Shown here: one piece after another, positions 8,136 to 14,800 of the stretch
Numbering within the stretch: position 1 is the first letter of the stretch
Layout: the number at the start of each line of letters is the position of its first letter
Assembly (NCBI GenBank): GCA_964453205.1
Contig: CAYVRC010000119.1
Coordinates: 1-18,498, forward strand
Origin: Crateriforma sp964453205
GTDB lineage: Bacteria > Planctomycetota > Planctomycetia > Pirellulales > Pirellulaceae
DNA length: 18,498 nt
Reading direction: 5' to 3'
The notes under the pieces: generated by a model
What the model saw: only the letters and a program-made list of their open reading frames with translations
What the model was told of the DNA's origin: nothing
The model's database searches: none
Translations under genes and position numbers: made by a program

Positions 8136-8759
8136 ATGCCCGCCCTCGTGAACCGAATCATGAAGACTGCTTTGCCGTTTCTGGCCGCCGGTGCGTTGAC
8201 CTTGCTGACGACCGGTTCCGCCTTTGCCCAAGTCGCTGCAACAACCGACGCAGCCGGCACGGCCTCCAACGCCACGGGATTCGCCACCGGCGAAGGTGTC
8301 TCGACGGAAATCACCCGAACCGGAGCCATCGGCCAAAGCAGTGCCGCGCCGATCGGCCAACCTGCGGCTGCCGGCGGCACGGCCGGTGGTGCCGCCGGAG
8401 GCGGGTTCGGAGGGCTCGGCGGACTGGGCGGTGGCTTGGGCGGGCTGGGCGGCTTGTTCGGCGGAGCCTTCGGGGCAGCCGGCGGTCAAACGAACACGCC
8501 CGCCATCCGCACGCGTCTGCGAAGCGCCGTCGAAGTGCCCCCGCGATCGGTCGGCCGAGTCCAACAGTCGGTCAATCGCACGCTCTACCAACTGCCGCCA
8601 CGAGCGTACAACCCCGGCCTGAGTGTTCGGGTCGTCGACCGAACCGCCGTTTTGCAGGGCACGGTCCGATCGGAAAAGGATCGCCGGATGAGTGAGTTGC
8701 TGATGCGATTGGAACCCGGCGTCTCGAGCGTTCGAAACGATTTGACGGTTCAGCCTTGA
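8136..8759 (+). CDS. Exported Gly-rich BON-domain protein
   Basis: A protein of 207 residues from the ATG at 8136. The signal peptide MPALVNRIMKTALPFLAAG runs on to a likely cleavage at AFA-Q. An Ala/Gly/Thr-rich segment follows, then a low-complexity run built from GGLGG units, then a C-terminal BON-like domain from about residue 125 (SVNRTLYQ, LSVRVVDRTAVLQGTV, ERV-type helix replaced by KDRRMSELLMRLEPGVSSVRNDL). BON domains occur in periplasmic or envelope proteins such as OsmY and are thought to bind phospholipid. The start could instead be GTG 8148 or ATG 8160; all give a usable signal peptide. A GGA lies about 11 bases before 8136. The stop is followed almost at once by the 27-bp repeat array. 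Confidence 0.75.
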   Translation: MPALVNRIMKTALPFLAAGALTLLTTGSAFAQVAATTDAAGTASNATGFATGEGVSTEITRTGAIGQSSAAPIGQPAAAGGTAGGAAGGGFGGLGGLGGGLGGLGGLFGGAFGAAGGQTNTPAIRTRLRSAVEVPPRSVGRVQQSVNRTLYQLPPRAYNPGLSVRVVDRTAVLQGTVRSEKDRRMSELLMRLEPGVSSVRNDLTVQP

Positions 8760-8760
8760 A

Positions 8761-8956
8761 GCTCCGCTCGGTGATTTCTGTCCTTCCGCTCCGCTCGGTG
8801 ATTTNNNNNNNNNNNNNNNNNNNNNNNNNNNNNNNNNNNNNNNNNNNNNNNNNNNNNNNNNNNNNNNNNNNNNNNNNNNNNNNNNNNNNNNNNNNNNNNN
8901 NNNNGCTCCGCTCGGTGATTTCTGTCCTTCCGCTCCGCTCGGTGATTTGTCCTTCC
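8761..8956. repeat. 27-bp tandem repeat array, partly unresolved
   Basis: The unit begins GCTCCGCTCGGTGATTT and ends CTGTCCTTCC. One full copy is at 8761-8787 and a second is cut at 8804 by the gap. After the gap there is one full copy at 8905-8931 and a terminal copy at 8932-8956 that lacks two bases (25 bp). Copies outside the gap are otherwise identical. The array starts two bases after the stop codon of the BON-domain gene. There are no spacers between units, so it is not a CRISPR. The real copy number cannot be read here. Confidence 0.9.
8805..8904. other. Assembly gap of 100 N
   Basis: Exactly 100 consecutive N, the usual placeholder for a gap of unknown length. Both edges lie within the same tandem repeat, so the gap almost certainly marks a collapsed or unresolved repeat array rather than missing unique genes, though inserted sequence cannot be excluded. 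Confidence 0.95.
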
Positions 8957-8962
8957 GCTAAG

Positions 8963-8991
8963 ATCCCGTAAAAAACAGTTTTTACCCGGAT
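8963..8991. promoter_or_regulatory. Imperfect palindrome upstream of the photolyase gene
   Basis: GTAAAAA at 8968-8974 pairs with TTTTTAC at 8979-8985 across ACAG. An outer ATCC (8963-8966) pairs with GGAT (8988-8991) with one mismatch and one bulge. It ends 13 bases before the GTG start of the photolyase gene. It could be an operator, part of a promoter, or a terminator for the upstream BON gene. It lacks a U-tract outside the stem. Confidence 0.35.
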
Positions 8992-9004
8992 CGGCGGACC
9001 ACGT

Positions 9005-10531
9005 GTGGACGAACAATCCTCGCCCGAACTTCAAGACTTTTCCAGCGGCCCCGCCAGTCTCGTCTGGTTTCGACGCGATTTGCGTTTGCATGATCACCAC
9101 CCGCTGCATCAAGCACTCGGCGGGGCGTCACCGGTGCTGGCGGTTTACTGTTTCGATCCGGCCGAATTCGGGATGAATCGATTCGGTGTCCCCAAGACGG
9201 GATTTCATCGGACCAAGTTCATCTTGGAATCGGTGGAGGACTTGCGACAGTCGTTCCGACGGCTCGGGGGCGAGCTGGTGATTCGCATCGGCTCGCCCGA
9301 TGAAGTTTTGGCGGGGCTCGCCGAGCGGTTCTCCGTCCAGACCGTCTTCGCGCATCGCTTGATCGGGGTCGAAGAAAACGAGACCGAGAACCGAGTGCGG
9401 CGTCGCATCGAAGGTCTCGGCGGGGACGTCCGATTCATCGATGGGCACACGCTGATTCATCCCGACGACCTGCCGTTCGCGGTCGACCGTTTGCCGGCGG
9501 TGTTCACCGGGTTTCGCAAAGCCGTGGAAAGCGATTGGAAAGTCCGGCCCGCGATCGAATCGCCGAGTTCCTTGACGTCGGCGGCGATCCCCGAAGGCTT
9601 CGATCCGGGCCGTCTGCCCACGGCGGCCGACTTGGGCGGGAACGACTCGCCACCGGAATTCGTCAGCGAGTCTCGTGATCTGACGACGATGTCGTTTACC
9701 GGCGGCGAAACGGCCGGAAAACTTCGCTGGCAGGAATACGCTTGGGACGAAGACCGGCTGAGGGTCTACAAAGAGACTCGCAACGGCATGCTTTCGCCGC
9801 TGGATTCCAGTCGCCTGTCGGCGTGGTTGTCTCTGGGGTGCCTGTCGCCACGCTGGGTCGCCGATGAAATTCGGCGGTACGAAACACAGCGGGTGGCCAA
9901 CGATTCGACGTACTGGTTGATTTTCGAACTGTTGTGGCGAGATTACTTTTCGTTCATCGCGATGCGGCACCGCGCGGACCTCTTTCGTCGCGGTGGAATC
10001 CGCCACGTCGATTTGCCCTGGTCCACCGACGCGTCGTCGTTACAGGCCTGGCGTGAAGGCCGCACCGGATTCCCGTTGGTCGATGCCAACATGCGAGAGA
10101 TCGCGACGACCGGATACATGTCCAATCGGGGACGGCAGAACGTCGGCAGTTTCCTGACCAAGAACCTGAACATCGACTGGCGACTGGGCGCCCAATGGTT
10201 CGAATCGCTACTGGTCGACTACGATCCGGCCAGCAACTACGGCAACTGGAATTACGTCGCCGGTGTGGGAAACGACGCTCGCGGGTTTCGCTTTTTCAAC
10301 ATCACCAAGCAAGCCCGCGACTACGACGGCGACGGCAGCTATGTCCGTCACTGGTTGCCCGAACTTCGTCAGGTGCCGAAGGAAAAGATCCACGAGCCGT
10401 GGACTTTATCGGCCCAAGAGCAGGCCGAATTCGGTGTCGCGATCGGCGTCGATTATCCGGCACCGATCGTCGATCTGTTTCGTTCGGCGAAGCGGAATCG
10501 AGCGTCGTACGGACAAGCGACCCGCGTCTGA
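9005..10531 (+). CDS. DASH-type cryptochrome/photolyase
   Basis: A 508-residue flavoprotein of the photolyase/cryptochrome family. DASH members use blue light and FAD to split cyclobutane pyrimidine dimers, chiefly in single-stranded DNA, and usually carry a methenyl-folate antenna. The N-terminal alpha/beta domain starts with SLVWFRRDLRLHDHHPL at residue 18. The FAD-binding helical domain follows from about 220, with YKETRNGML at 255, LSLGCLSPRW, STYWLIFELLWRDYF near 301, TGYMSNRGRQNVGSFL near 369 and NYGNWNYVAGVGND near 411. The KETRNG, STYW and NWNYVAGVGND motifs point to the DASH class rather than class I CPD photolyase. The start is GTG, with GGCGGA 6 bases upstream. It converges on the thiol peroxidase gene, 20 bp away. 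There is no DASH C-terminal extension. Confidence 0.92.
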   Translation: MDEQSSPELQDFSSGPASLVWFRRDLRLHDHHPLHQALGGASPVLAVYCFDPAEFGMNRFGVPKTGFHRTKFILESVEDLRQSFRRLGGELVIRIGSPDEVLAGLAERFSVQTVFAHRLIGVEENETENRVRRRIEGLGGDVRFIDGHTLIHPDDLPFAVDRLPAVFTGFRKAVESDWKVRPAIESPSSLTSAAIPEGFDPGRLPTAADLGGNDSPPEFVSESRDLTTMSFTGGETAGKLRWQEYAWDEDRLRVYKETRNGMLSPLDSSRLSAWLSLGCLSPRWVADEIRRYETQRVANDSTYWLIFELLWRDYFSFIAMRHRADLFRRGGIRHVDLPWSTDASSLQAWREGRTGFPLVDANMREIATTGYMSNRGRQNVGSFLTKNLNIDWRLGAQWFESLLVDYDPASNYGNWNYVAGVGNDARGFRFFNITKQARDYDGDGSYVRHWLPELRQVPKEKIHEPWTLSAQEQAEFGVAIGVDYPAPIVDLFRSAKRNRASYGQATRV

Positions 10532-10533
10532 CC

Positions 10534-10548
10534 GATCCGCGGAGGATC
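10534..10548. terminator. Small hairpin between convergent photolyase and tpx
   Basis: GATCC (10534-10538) pairs with GGATC (10544-10548) around GCGGA. An overlapping perfect palindrome TCCGCGGA lies at 10536-10543. It occupies the 20-bp gap between the two convergent stops. The stem is short and no U-tract follows, so a terminator role is weakly supported. Confidence 0.25.
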
Positions 10549-10551
10549 CGG

Positions 10552-11067
10552 CTAGATCAGCTTCTTCAACTCAGCCAGGGCGGCGTCGTAGTCCGGTTCC
10601 TCGGCGACTTCTCCGACGATCTGCTTGTAGACGACGTTGCCCTCGGCGTCCAAGACGATGACGGCGCGGGTCAAGAGCTTCAATTCGGCGATCGTCAGAC
10701 CGTAGTCCGCGCCGAAGGCATGCGTCTGATAGTCACTGGCCGTTCGCATCTTGACGTCTTCGGCGCCACAGAAACGGGCTTGGGCGAAGGGCAAGTCGCG
10801 ACTGACCGTGACGGCGTTGACGCTGTCCCCGAGCGAGGCCAGTTCTTGATTGAAGCGTTTCGTCTGCGTCGCGCAGGTCGGCGTGTCCAAACTCGGAACG
10901 ACACTGATGAAAGACGGCTTGCCTTTCAAGTCGTCCAGCGTCAAGGTTTGCAACCCGCCATCGGCGTAGTGCAAAGTGAACGTCGGTGCGGGGCTGCCGA
11001 CCGCCAAATCGCTGCCCTCCAGCGTCATCGGATTGCCCTTGAATGTGATCACTCCGCTGCGGCCCAT
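10552..11067 (-). CDS. tpx: Thiol peroxidase (atypical 2-Cys peroxiredoxin)
   Basis: A 171-residue Tpx-family peroxiredoxin that reduces hydrogen peroxide and organic hydroperoxides using thioredoxin. The peroxidatic cysteine is Cys65 in PSLDTPTCATQT and the resolving cysteine is Cys100 in FAQARFCGAE. This spacing of 35 is close to the 34 in Escherichia coli Tpx, fitting an intramolecular disulfide. The start VITFKGNPMTLEGSDLAVG and the C-terminal VYKQIVGEVAEEPDYDAAL are typical of the family, and the length is standard. There is no signal peptide, so it is cytoplasmic. The ATG at 11067 has a GGAG 7 bases upstream. It is divergent from the multihaem cytochrome gene and convergent with the photolyase gene. 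Confidence 0.95.
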   Translation of the reverse strand: MGRSGVITFKGNPMTLEGSDLAVGSPAPTFTLHYADGGLQTLTLDDLKGKPSFISVVPSLDTPTCATQTKRFNQELASLGDSVNAVTVSRDLPFAQARFCGAEDVKMRTASDYQTHAFGADYGLTIAELKLLTRAVIVLDAEGNVVYKQIVGEVAEEPDYDAALAELKKLI

Positions 11068-11225
11068 CGGAAAACTCCGTAAACTGTCGTAGGTGGAAAA
11101 CTGACTTCGCTGAGTTTCCGAGTATGCCGCCTACGTCGCCCGGCGTGAATGGGGGACGCGGCAACCGTGGGGATTTGTCCTACAATCCTGGCGTCGTCTT
11201 GTCCCCTTTTTTCGCCATCAAGAAC
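11068..11225. promoter_or_regulatory. Divergent tpx/cytochrome promoter region
   Basis: This shared upstream region holds two partial copies of GGAAAACT, at 11069-11076 and 11095-11102, on the tpx side. On the plus strand TACAAT at 11181-11186 resembles a -10 element and would place a transcript start near 11193, downstream of the first ATG at 11124. No good -35 is visible at 17-18 bases. I infer, but cannot show, that the repeated GGAAAACT could be an operator. Confidence 0.3.
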
Positions 11226-13460
11226 TTGAAACGAAACGAAAGACTCGTGAACCGCGTTTGCTTGCACGTCGTCGGATGCCTGGCGATTTTGTCATTCGGC
11301 CCGCTCCGTCGCACCCCGGCCGCCGACGGGTCGCGATTCGCCCACCACGACGGCGACGCCCGTTACCTGCACCACATCGATCTGTACGATTCTGACAATC
11401 GCAAGATCACGGCGGATTCGGAGACGCCTTATTCGCCGTTGAACACTTGCGGACGCTGTCACGACTACGCCACCATCGCGCACGGTTGGCATTTCAACGC
11501 CCTGGCGGATTCGTCGCTCCGCGGGGACGACGGTCGGCCGTCGGAACCTTGGATTTGGACCGATGCGAGAACGGGCACCCAACTGCCTTTATCGCCGCGG
11601 GAGCACGTCGACCGATTCGATCCCGAAGCGATCGGAATCAGTGATTTTGAACTGATTCGACACTTCGGCGCGAGGTTGCCCGGAACCATGGCCGTGCCGC
11701 ACGGGGCGGCCGAGCGGGTCGGCTTGGCCGGGGACGAAGTACAGTCTGATGTACCGGAGGCGGCCGATGCCGATGCCGAATCCGACGAGCCGGACGTCTC
11801 GTCGCGCTGGGAATTGTCCGGCGCGCTGGAGATCGACTGCATGGTGTGTCACGCCGTTTCGGGGCGTTACGACATGGAATCGCGAAAGGCCCAAATCGAC
11901 GACGAGAACTTTGCCTGGGCGCCCACCGCGGCGCTGCGACTGGGCACCGTCAAGGGAAGCGTATCGCGGATCAAGACGGGGGAAGATCCCGATGACGAAA
12001 AGGTGCAGGCGAAACTGCCGAAAGTCGCTTACGACGCGTCCCGTTTTTCCGCCGACGGCACGGTCTTTTTTGATCTCGTTCGGATGCCCGAAAACAACGC
12101 GTGTTACCAGTGTCACAGCCAACGCACCGTCGACGATTCCGGGATCGCACCGCGTTGGGTTCACGACGAAGACATTCACCTTCGGGCCGGCATGCAGTGC
12201 GTCGATTGTCACCGCAACGGCATCGATCATGACATCGTTCGCGGCTTTTCCGGGCAACAGCACGTCAGCGGTGTTTCCATCGAGACGTTCACGTGTGCGG
12301 GATGCCACCTGGGCGTCCAGGGCGATGCCGGTGACCACGAAACGGATACCGAGATCGTCGAATTGCCAGGTCGTTTGGCGTCGCCGATCCCGCTGCACGA
12401 AGGCCTGCCCCCGCTGCATTTCGATAAGCTGTCCTGCACGGCTTGCCACAGCGGCCCGATGCCCGAGGACGCGGCGACCAGGTTGATGACCTCGCTGGCG
12501 CACTCCCTGGGTTCCAAGGACCATCGCACCGGAAACGAATGGCCGTCCATCCAAGGTCCCGTCTTCGCACGGTTACCCGCATCAGAAACGGACGAAGCCG
12601 GATCTCCCGTGGCGGACTCTCGCGTCTATCCGCAACGTGCGACTTGGCCGGCGTTTTTCGCCGAGGCCGACGGCGAATCTTTGACACCGTTGCCGCCCGA
12701 ATCGGTTTACGAAATCACACGCAGGGCGTTGAGAGTCCGCAACGATTTCGCCGAGGAAGTGACTCAGCCGAAACTCAGCCGCAGCGAACGTGCCGAGGTC
12801 TTGGGCGACCAGCGCGCCCGCGTCGACGATGCGGAACTGACCGAGGAAGAATTGCAAGAACTGTCGGCTAAACGAAATGAGCTCGGCCGGGCCGCGTTCG
12901 ACGAAAAAGTCGCCGCGGCGTTGGAAGCGATCCAACAAGAACTGGGAATCGGTCGCGCCGCTTACGTTTCGACCGGCAAGATCTTTGTGACGCGAACCTC
13001 GGCGGACTTGAAAGGTGATGCGATCGAGGCAACCGAATCCGACGACGTTGTGATGGAATCTTTGGCCTTGCTTGATCCTGAACGGTTCGACCAGTCCAGC
13101 CGATCGCACATCGACATGCTGACTTGGCCTTTGGCCCACAACGTCCGCGGCGCCGGTCAATCGCTGGGCGTCGGCGGGTGCTTGGATTGCCACAGCGAAC
13201 AAGGCCTGATGTTCACATCCACGGTGACCTCGATGGGACCGGCTCCGGTCCCCGGGCGAACCGTCACGATGGCGTCCTTGCAAAGCGTCGATGAAGACCA
13301 GCGGCTCCGTTGGAACCAGATGTTCGCCGGCCGCGCTTTGTTCAAATACTTGATCGGTGCCTCGTTGCTGACGGTGTTGTTGGTGATGCTGCTGGGAATC
13401 GCCGCCAAAGCCGGGGCGATGGCGTTGCAACGCGATCAAGATTCTCCAAAGGGCGCATGA
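11226..13460 (+). CDS. Seven-haem c-type cytochrome with C-terminal membrane anchor
   Basis: A protein of 744 residues from TTG 11226, probably electron-transferring and exposed outside the cytoplasmic membrane. Seven CxxCH haem-attachment motifs are visible: CGRCH 75, CMVCH 205, CYQCH 293, CVDCH 325, CAGCH 357, CTACH 404 and CLDCH 652. An N-terminal hydrophobic export segment (VCLHVVGCLAILSFG) and one C-terminal transmembrane helix (YLIGASLLTVLLVMLLGIAA, from about 707) are present. Between haems 6 and 7 lies a haem-free stretch of about 250 residues with an acidic, coiled-coil-like part (ELTEEELQELSAKRNELG). The frame is open from ATG 11124, but a putative -10 at 11181 and the signal peptide favour TTG 11226 or GTG 11247. 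It is divergent from tpx and followed directly by a strong terminator, so it is probably a single-gene unit. Redox partner and substrate are unknown. Confidence 0.85.
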   Translation: MKRNERLVNRVCLHVVGCLAILSFGPLRRTPAADGSRFAHHDGDARYLHHIDLYDSDNRKITADSETPYSPLNTCGRCHDYATIAHGWHFNALADSSLRGDDGRPSEPWIWTDARTGTQLPLSPREHVDRFDPEAIGISDFELIRHFGARLPGTMAVPHGAAERVGLAGDEVQSDVPEAADADAESDEPDVSSRWELSGALEIDCMVCHAVSGRYDMESRKAQIDDENFAWAPTAALRLGTVKGSVSRIKTGEDPDDEKVQAKLPKVAYDASRFSADGTVFFDLVRMPENNACYQCHSQRTVDDSGIAPRWVHDEDIHLRAGMQCVDCHRNGIDHDIVRGFSGQQHVSGVSIETFTCAGCHLGVQGDAGDHETDTEIVELPGRLASPIPLHEGLPPLHFDKLSCTACHSGPMPEDAATRLMTSLAHSLGSKDHRTGNEWPSIQGPVFARLPASETDEAGSPVADSRVYPQRATWPAFFAEADGESLTPLPPESVYEITRRALRVRNDFAEEVTQPKLSRSERAEVLGDQRARVDDAELTEEELQELSAKRNELGRAAFDEKVAAALEAIQQELGIGRAAYVSTGKIFVTRTSADLKGDAIEATESDDVVMESLALLDPERFDQSSRSHIDMLTWPLAHNVRGAGQSLGVGGCLDCHSEQGLMFTSTVTSMGPAPVPGRTVTMASLQSVDEDQRLRWNQMFAGRALFKYLIGASLLTVLLVMLLGIAAKAGAMALQRDQDSPKGA

Positions 13461-13498
13461 AAAACGCACGCGACGATTGCTCGACGCGTGCGTCTTTT
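13460..13498. terminator. Bidirectional Rho-independent terminator
   Basis: ACGCACGCG at 13464-13472 pairs perfectly with CGCGTGCGT at 13485-13493. After one A-A mismatch, CGA pairs with TCG around a TTGC loop. An A-run (13460-13464) precedes and CTTTT follows, so both strands have a T-run after the stem. It begins right at the stop of the cytochrome gene and serves the convergent Cys-rich gene, whose stop is at 13525. Confidence 0.88.
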
Positions 13499-13524
13499 CA
13501 AAGGTTCGACGGGAACACCCGGCA

Positions 13525-13887
13525 TCAGTCGCGAACGATCGTGCGACCGAACTTGGTCACGACCACGTCGACGCAGTGGCCACAGCAAGCGAACTTGTAA
13601 GTCAGGATCTTGCGTCCCAAAAAACCGTTCTTGCAAGAAACCAAGCAAGGCGTCTGGCCGGCACAGCAGGCCGGTACGCAGGCGCTGACTTCGTACGTGC
13701 AGCAGGTCGTCGGGTCGGTCACGCACCAGGTCACGCTGACCGGGGGCGGGGGACAGCAGACGGGCGCGGGTTGGCAGCAAACGTCGTGACAGCCGCCGGT
13801 CAGGCAACCGGCCGATGCCGGAGCGGCACCGATGGCGACGAGCGATGCGACGGTCAGGCCAAGGATCAGGTTTCGTAAAGGATTCAT
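13525..13887 (-). CDS. Small exported cysteine-rich protein
   Basis: A 120-residue protein with a clear signal peptide (MNPLRNLILGLTVASLVAIG, cleavage near ASA-G). The mature part of about 94 residues has 17 cysteines, including five CC pairs (DVCCQ, PVCCP, TTCCT, PACCA, FACCGHC), a PPPP stretch, and a C-terminal basic/hydrophobic segment LTYKFACCGHCVDVVVTKFG. I do not recognise the family with certainty; it recalls the Cys-rich secreted proteins reported from Rhodopirellula. The odd Cys number suggests metal binding or an intermolecular disulfide as well as internal bridges. The ATG at 13887 is chosen because the signal peptide begins there; a GAGA lies about 7 bases upstream. The gene is single, flanked by terminators. 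Its role may be structural (cell wall) or metal-related; both are inference. Confidence 0.78.
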   Translation of the reverse strand: MNPLRNLILGLTVASLVAIGAAPASAGCLTGGCHDVCCQPAPVCCPPPPVSVTWCVTDPTTCCTYEVSACVPACCAGQTPCLVSCKNGFLGRKILTYKFACCGHCVDVVVTKFGRTIVRD

Positions 13888-14030
13888 GTTGGTCTCGATG
13901 TTCGAACTAGAGGCGGACGGACAGTGCGGGCGCACGGCCTTTTTTCCAGTGTGGGTCGCCGCGGCGCGACAAGCAAACCGCTCAGCGACACACACGGCCG
14001 TTGTGCCATGACGTACGGCGAAAACTCGTT

Positions 14031-14057
14031 AAAATCGACACAAACGTTCACGTCGTG
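14031..14057 (-). terminator. Candidate terminator after the HAD phosphatase gene
   Basis: On the minus strand CACGACG, loop TGAA, then CGTTTGTG can form a 7-bp stem with one bulge and one G-T pair, followed by TCGATTTT. It lies 30 bases past the stop of the HAD gene. The stem is modest, so this is only a candidate. Confidence 0.35.
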
Positions 14058-14086
14058 TGCGGTTTCGAACGATCATGTCGCCTGGG

Positions 14087-14764
14087 TCAGCGTCGGTCGA
14101 TCAACGCGTGCAAACGTCGATCCGAAAGCGAATCGGCGATCAGAAAAGCCCCGTCAAAGTTTTGCGACTTGGTGTGTTCGCTGGGGACGGAAACCGTGAT
14201 CGCACCGGCCGCCACCGCCGCCGCGGTCCCGTTGCCGCTGTCTTCGAGAACCAGCATCTGTGTGGCCGGTACGCCCAATTTCGACGCGGCTTTCAGGTAC
14301 ATTTCGGGATCCGGTTTGCCGCGTTGCACGTCGTCGCCCGTCAACTGAAAGGCCAAATCGTCGGCCCACTCGACGGTCGCCAAAATCTGCGTCACGAATT
14401 TTCGGCGACTGCTGGTCGCCAGCCCGAACGGCAAGCCGGACGCCCGCAAAGCGTCGATCCAATGTGCCAATCCGGGCATCGGCTGCACACCGAGCGCCAA
14501 CTGTTGTTCGTACAGTGTGTCACTTTCCGCCAACAGGGATTCCGGCGAATCGGCCAATTGGTGGTGGTCGATCATTTGCCGCATCGAGGCGACGCCGACG
14601 CGACCCATCATGCGGTTTTGCAATTCCTTGCTGAAACGATGGCCGCGACGCATCAAGACCTGGTCGCCGACGCTCCAGTACAGCTTTTCGGTGTCGAACA
14701 GGAGGCCGTCCATGTCCAAGGCGACGCCACGAATCGTCGGGGATGATTCCAAAATCGGTTCCAA
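14087..14764 (-). CDS. HAD-superfamily phosphatase, beta-phosphoglucomutase-like
   Basis: A 225-residue cytoplasmic hydrolase of the haloacid dehalogenase family, subfamily I with a helical cap. Motif I is ALDMDGLLFDTE (nucleophile Asp17, acid/base Asp19), motif II is LATSSRRK (Thr117/Ser118), the motif III lysine is Lys150 in RGKPDPEMY, and motif IV is LVLEDSGNG (Glu174, Asp175), all intact. Such enzymes dephosphorylate sugar phosphates or similar small molecules. The substrate cannot be read from sequence. The start is TTG at 14764, or more likely TTG 14752, which has a GGA about 9 bases upstream. It follows the large dockerin gene on the same strand by 36 bp, so it may be transcribed with it, although no functional link is evident. 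Confidence 0.88.
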   Translation of the reverse strand: MEPILESSPTIRGVALDMDGLLFDTEKLYWSVGDQVLMRRGHRFSKELQNRMMGRVGVASMRQMIDHHQLADSPESLLAESDTLYEQQLALGVQPMPGLAHWIDALRASGLPFGLATSSRRKFVTQILATVEWADDLAFQLTGDDVQRGKPDPEMYLKAASKLGVPATQMLVLEDSGNGTAAAVAAGAITVSVPSEHTKSQNFDGAFLIADSLSDRRLHALIDRR

Positions 14765-14800
14765 GGGAGCAAAGCGAGGACTGCGGTCGTGTCGGCAAAG

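Noticed and set aside
8761..8956. CRISPR array
   Set aside because: Units are directly adjacent with no unique spacers, and no cas gene is present.
8756..8971. Open frames reading through the repeat and N-gap on both strands
   Set aside because: They are only translations of the 27-bp unit and of N; there is no start signal and no evidence of expression.
11589..12554. 321-aa minus-strand open frame
   Set aside because: Antisense to the cytochrome region that carries six CxxCH motifs; a shadow of that coding frame.
12582..13469. 295-aa minus-strand open frame
   Set aside because: Antisense to the cytochrome C-terminal half and overlaps the strong terminator.
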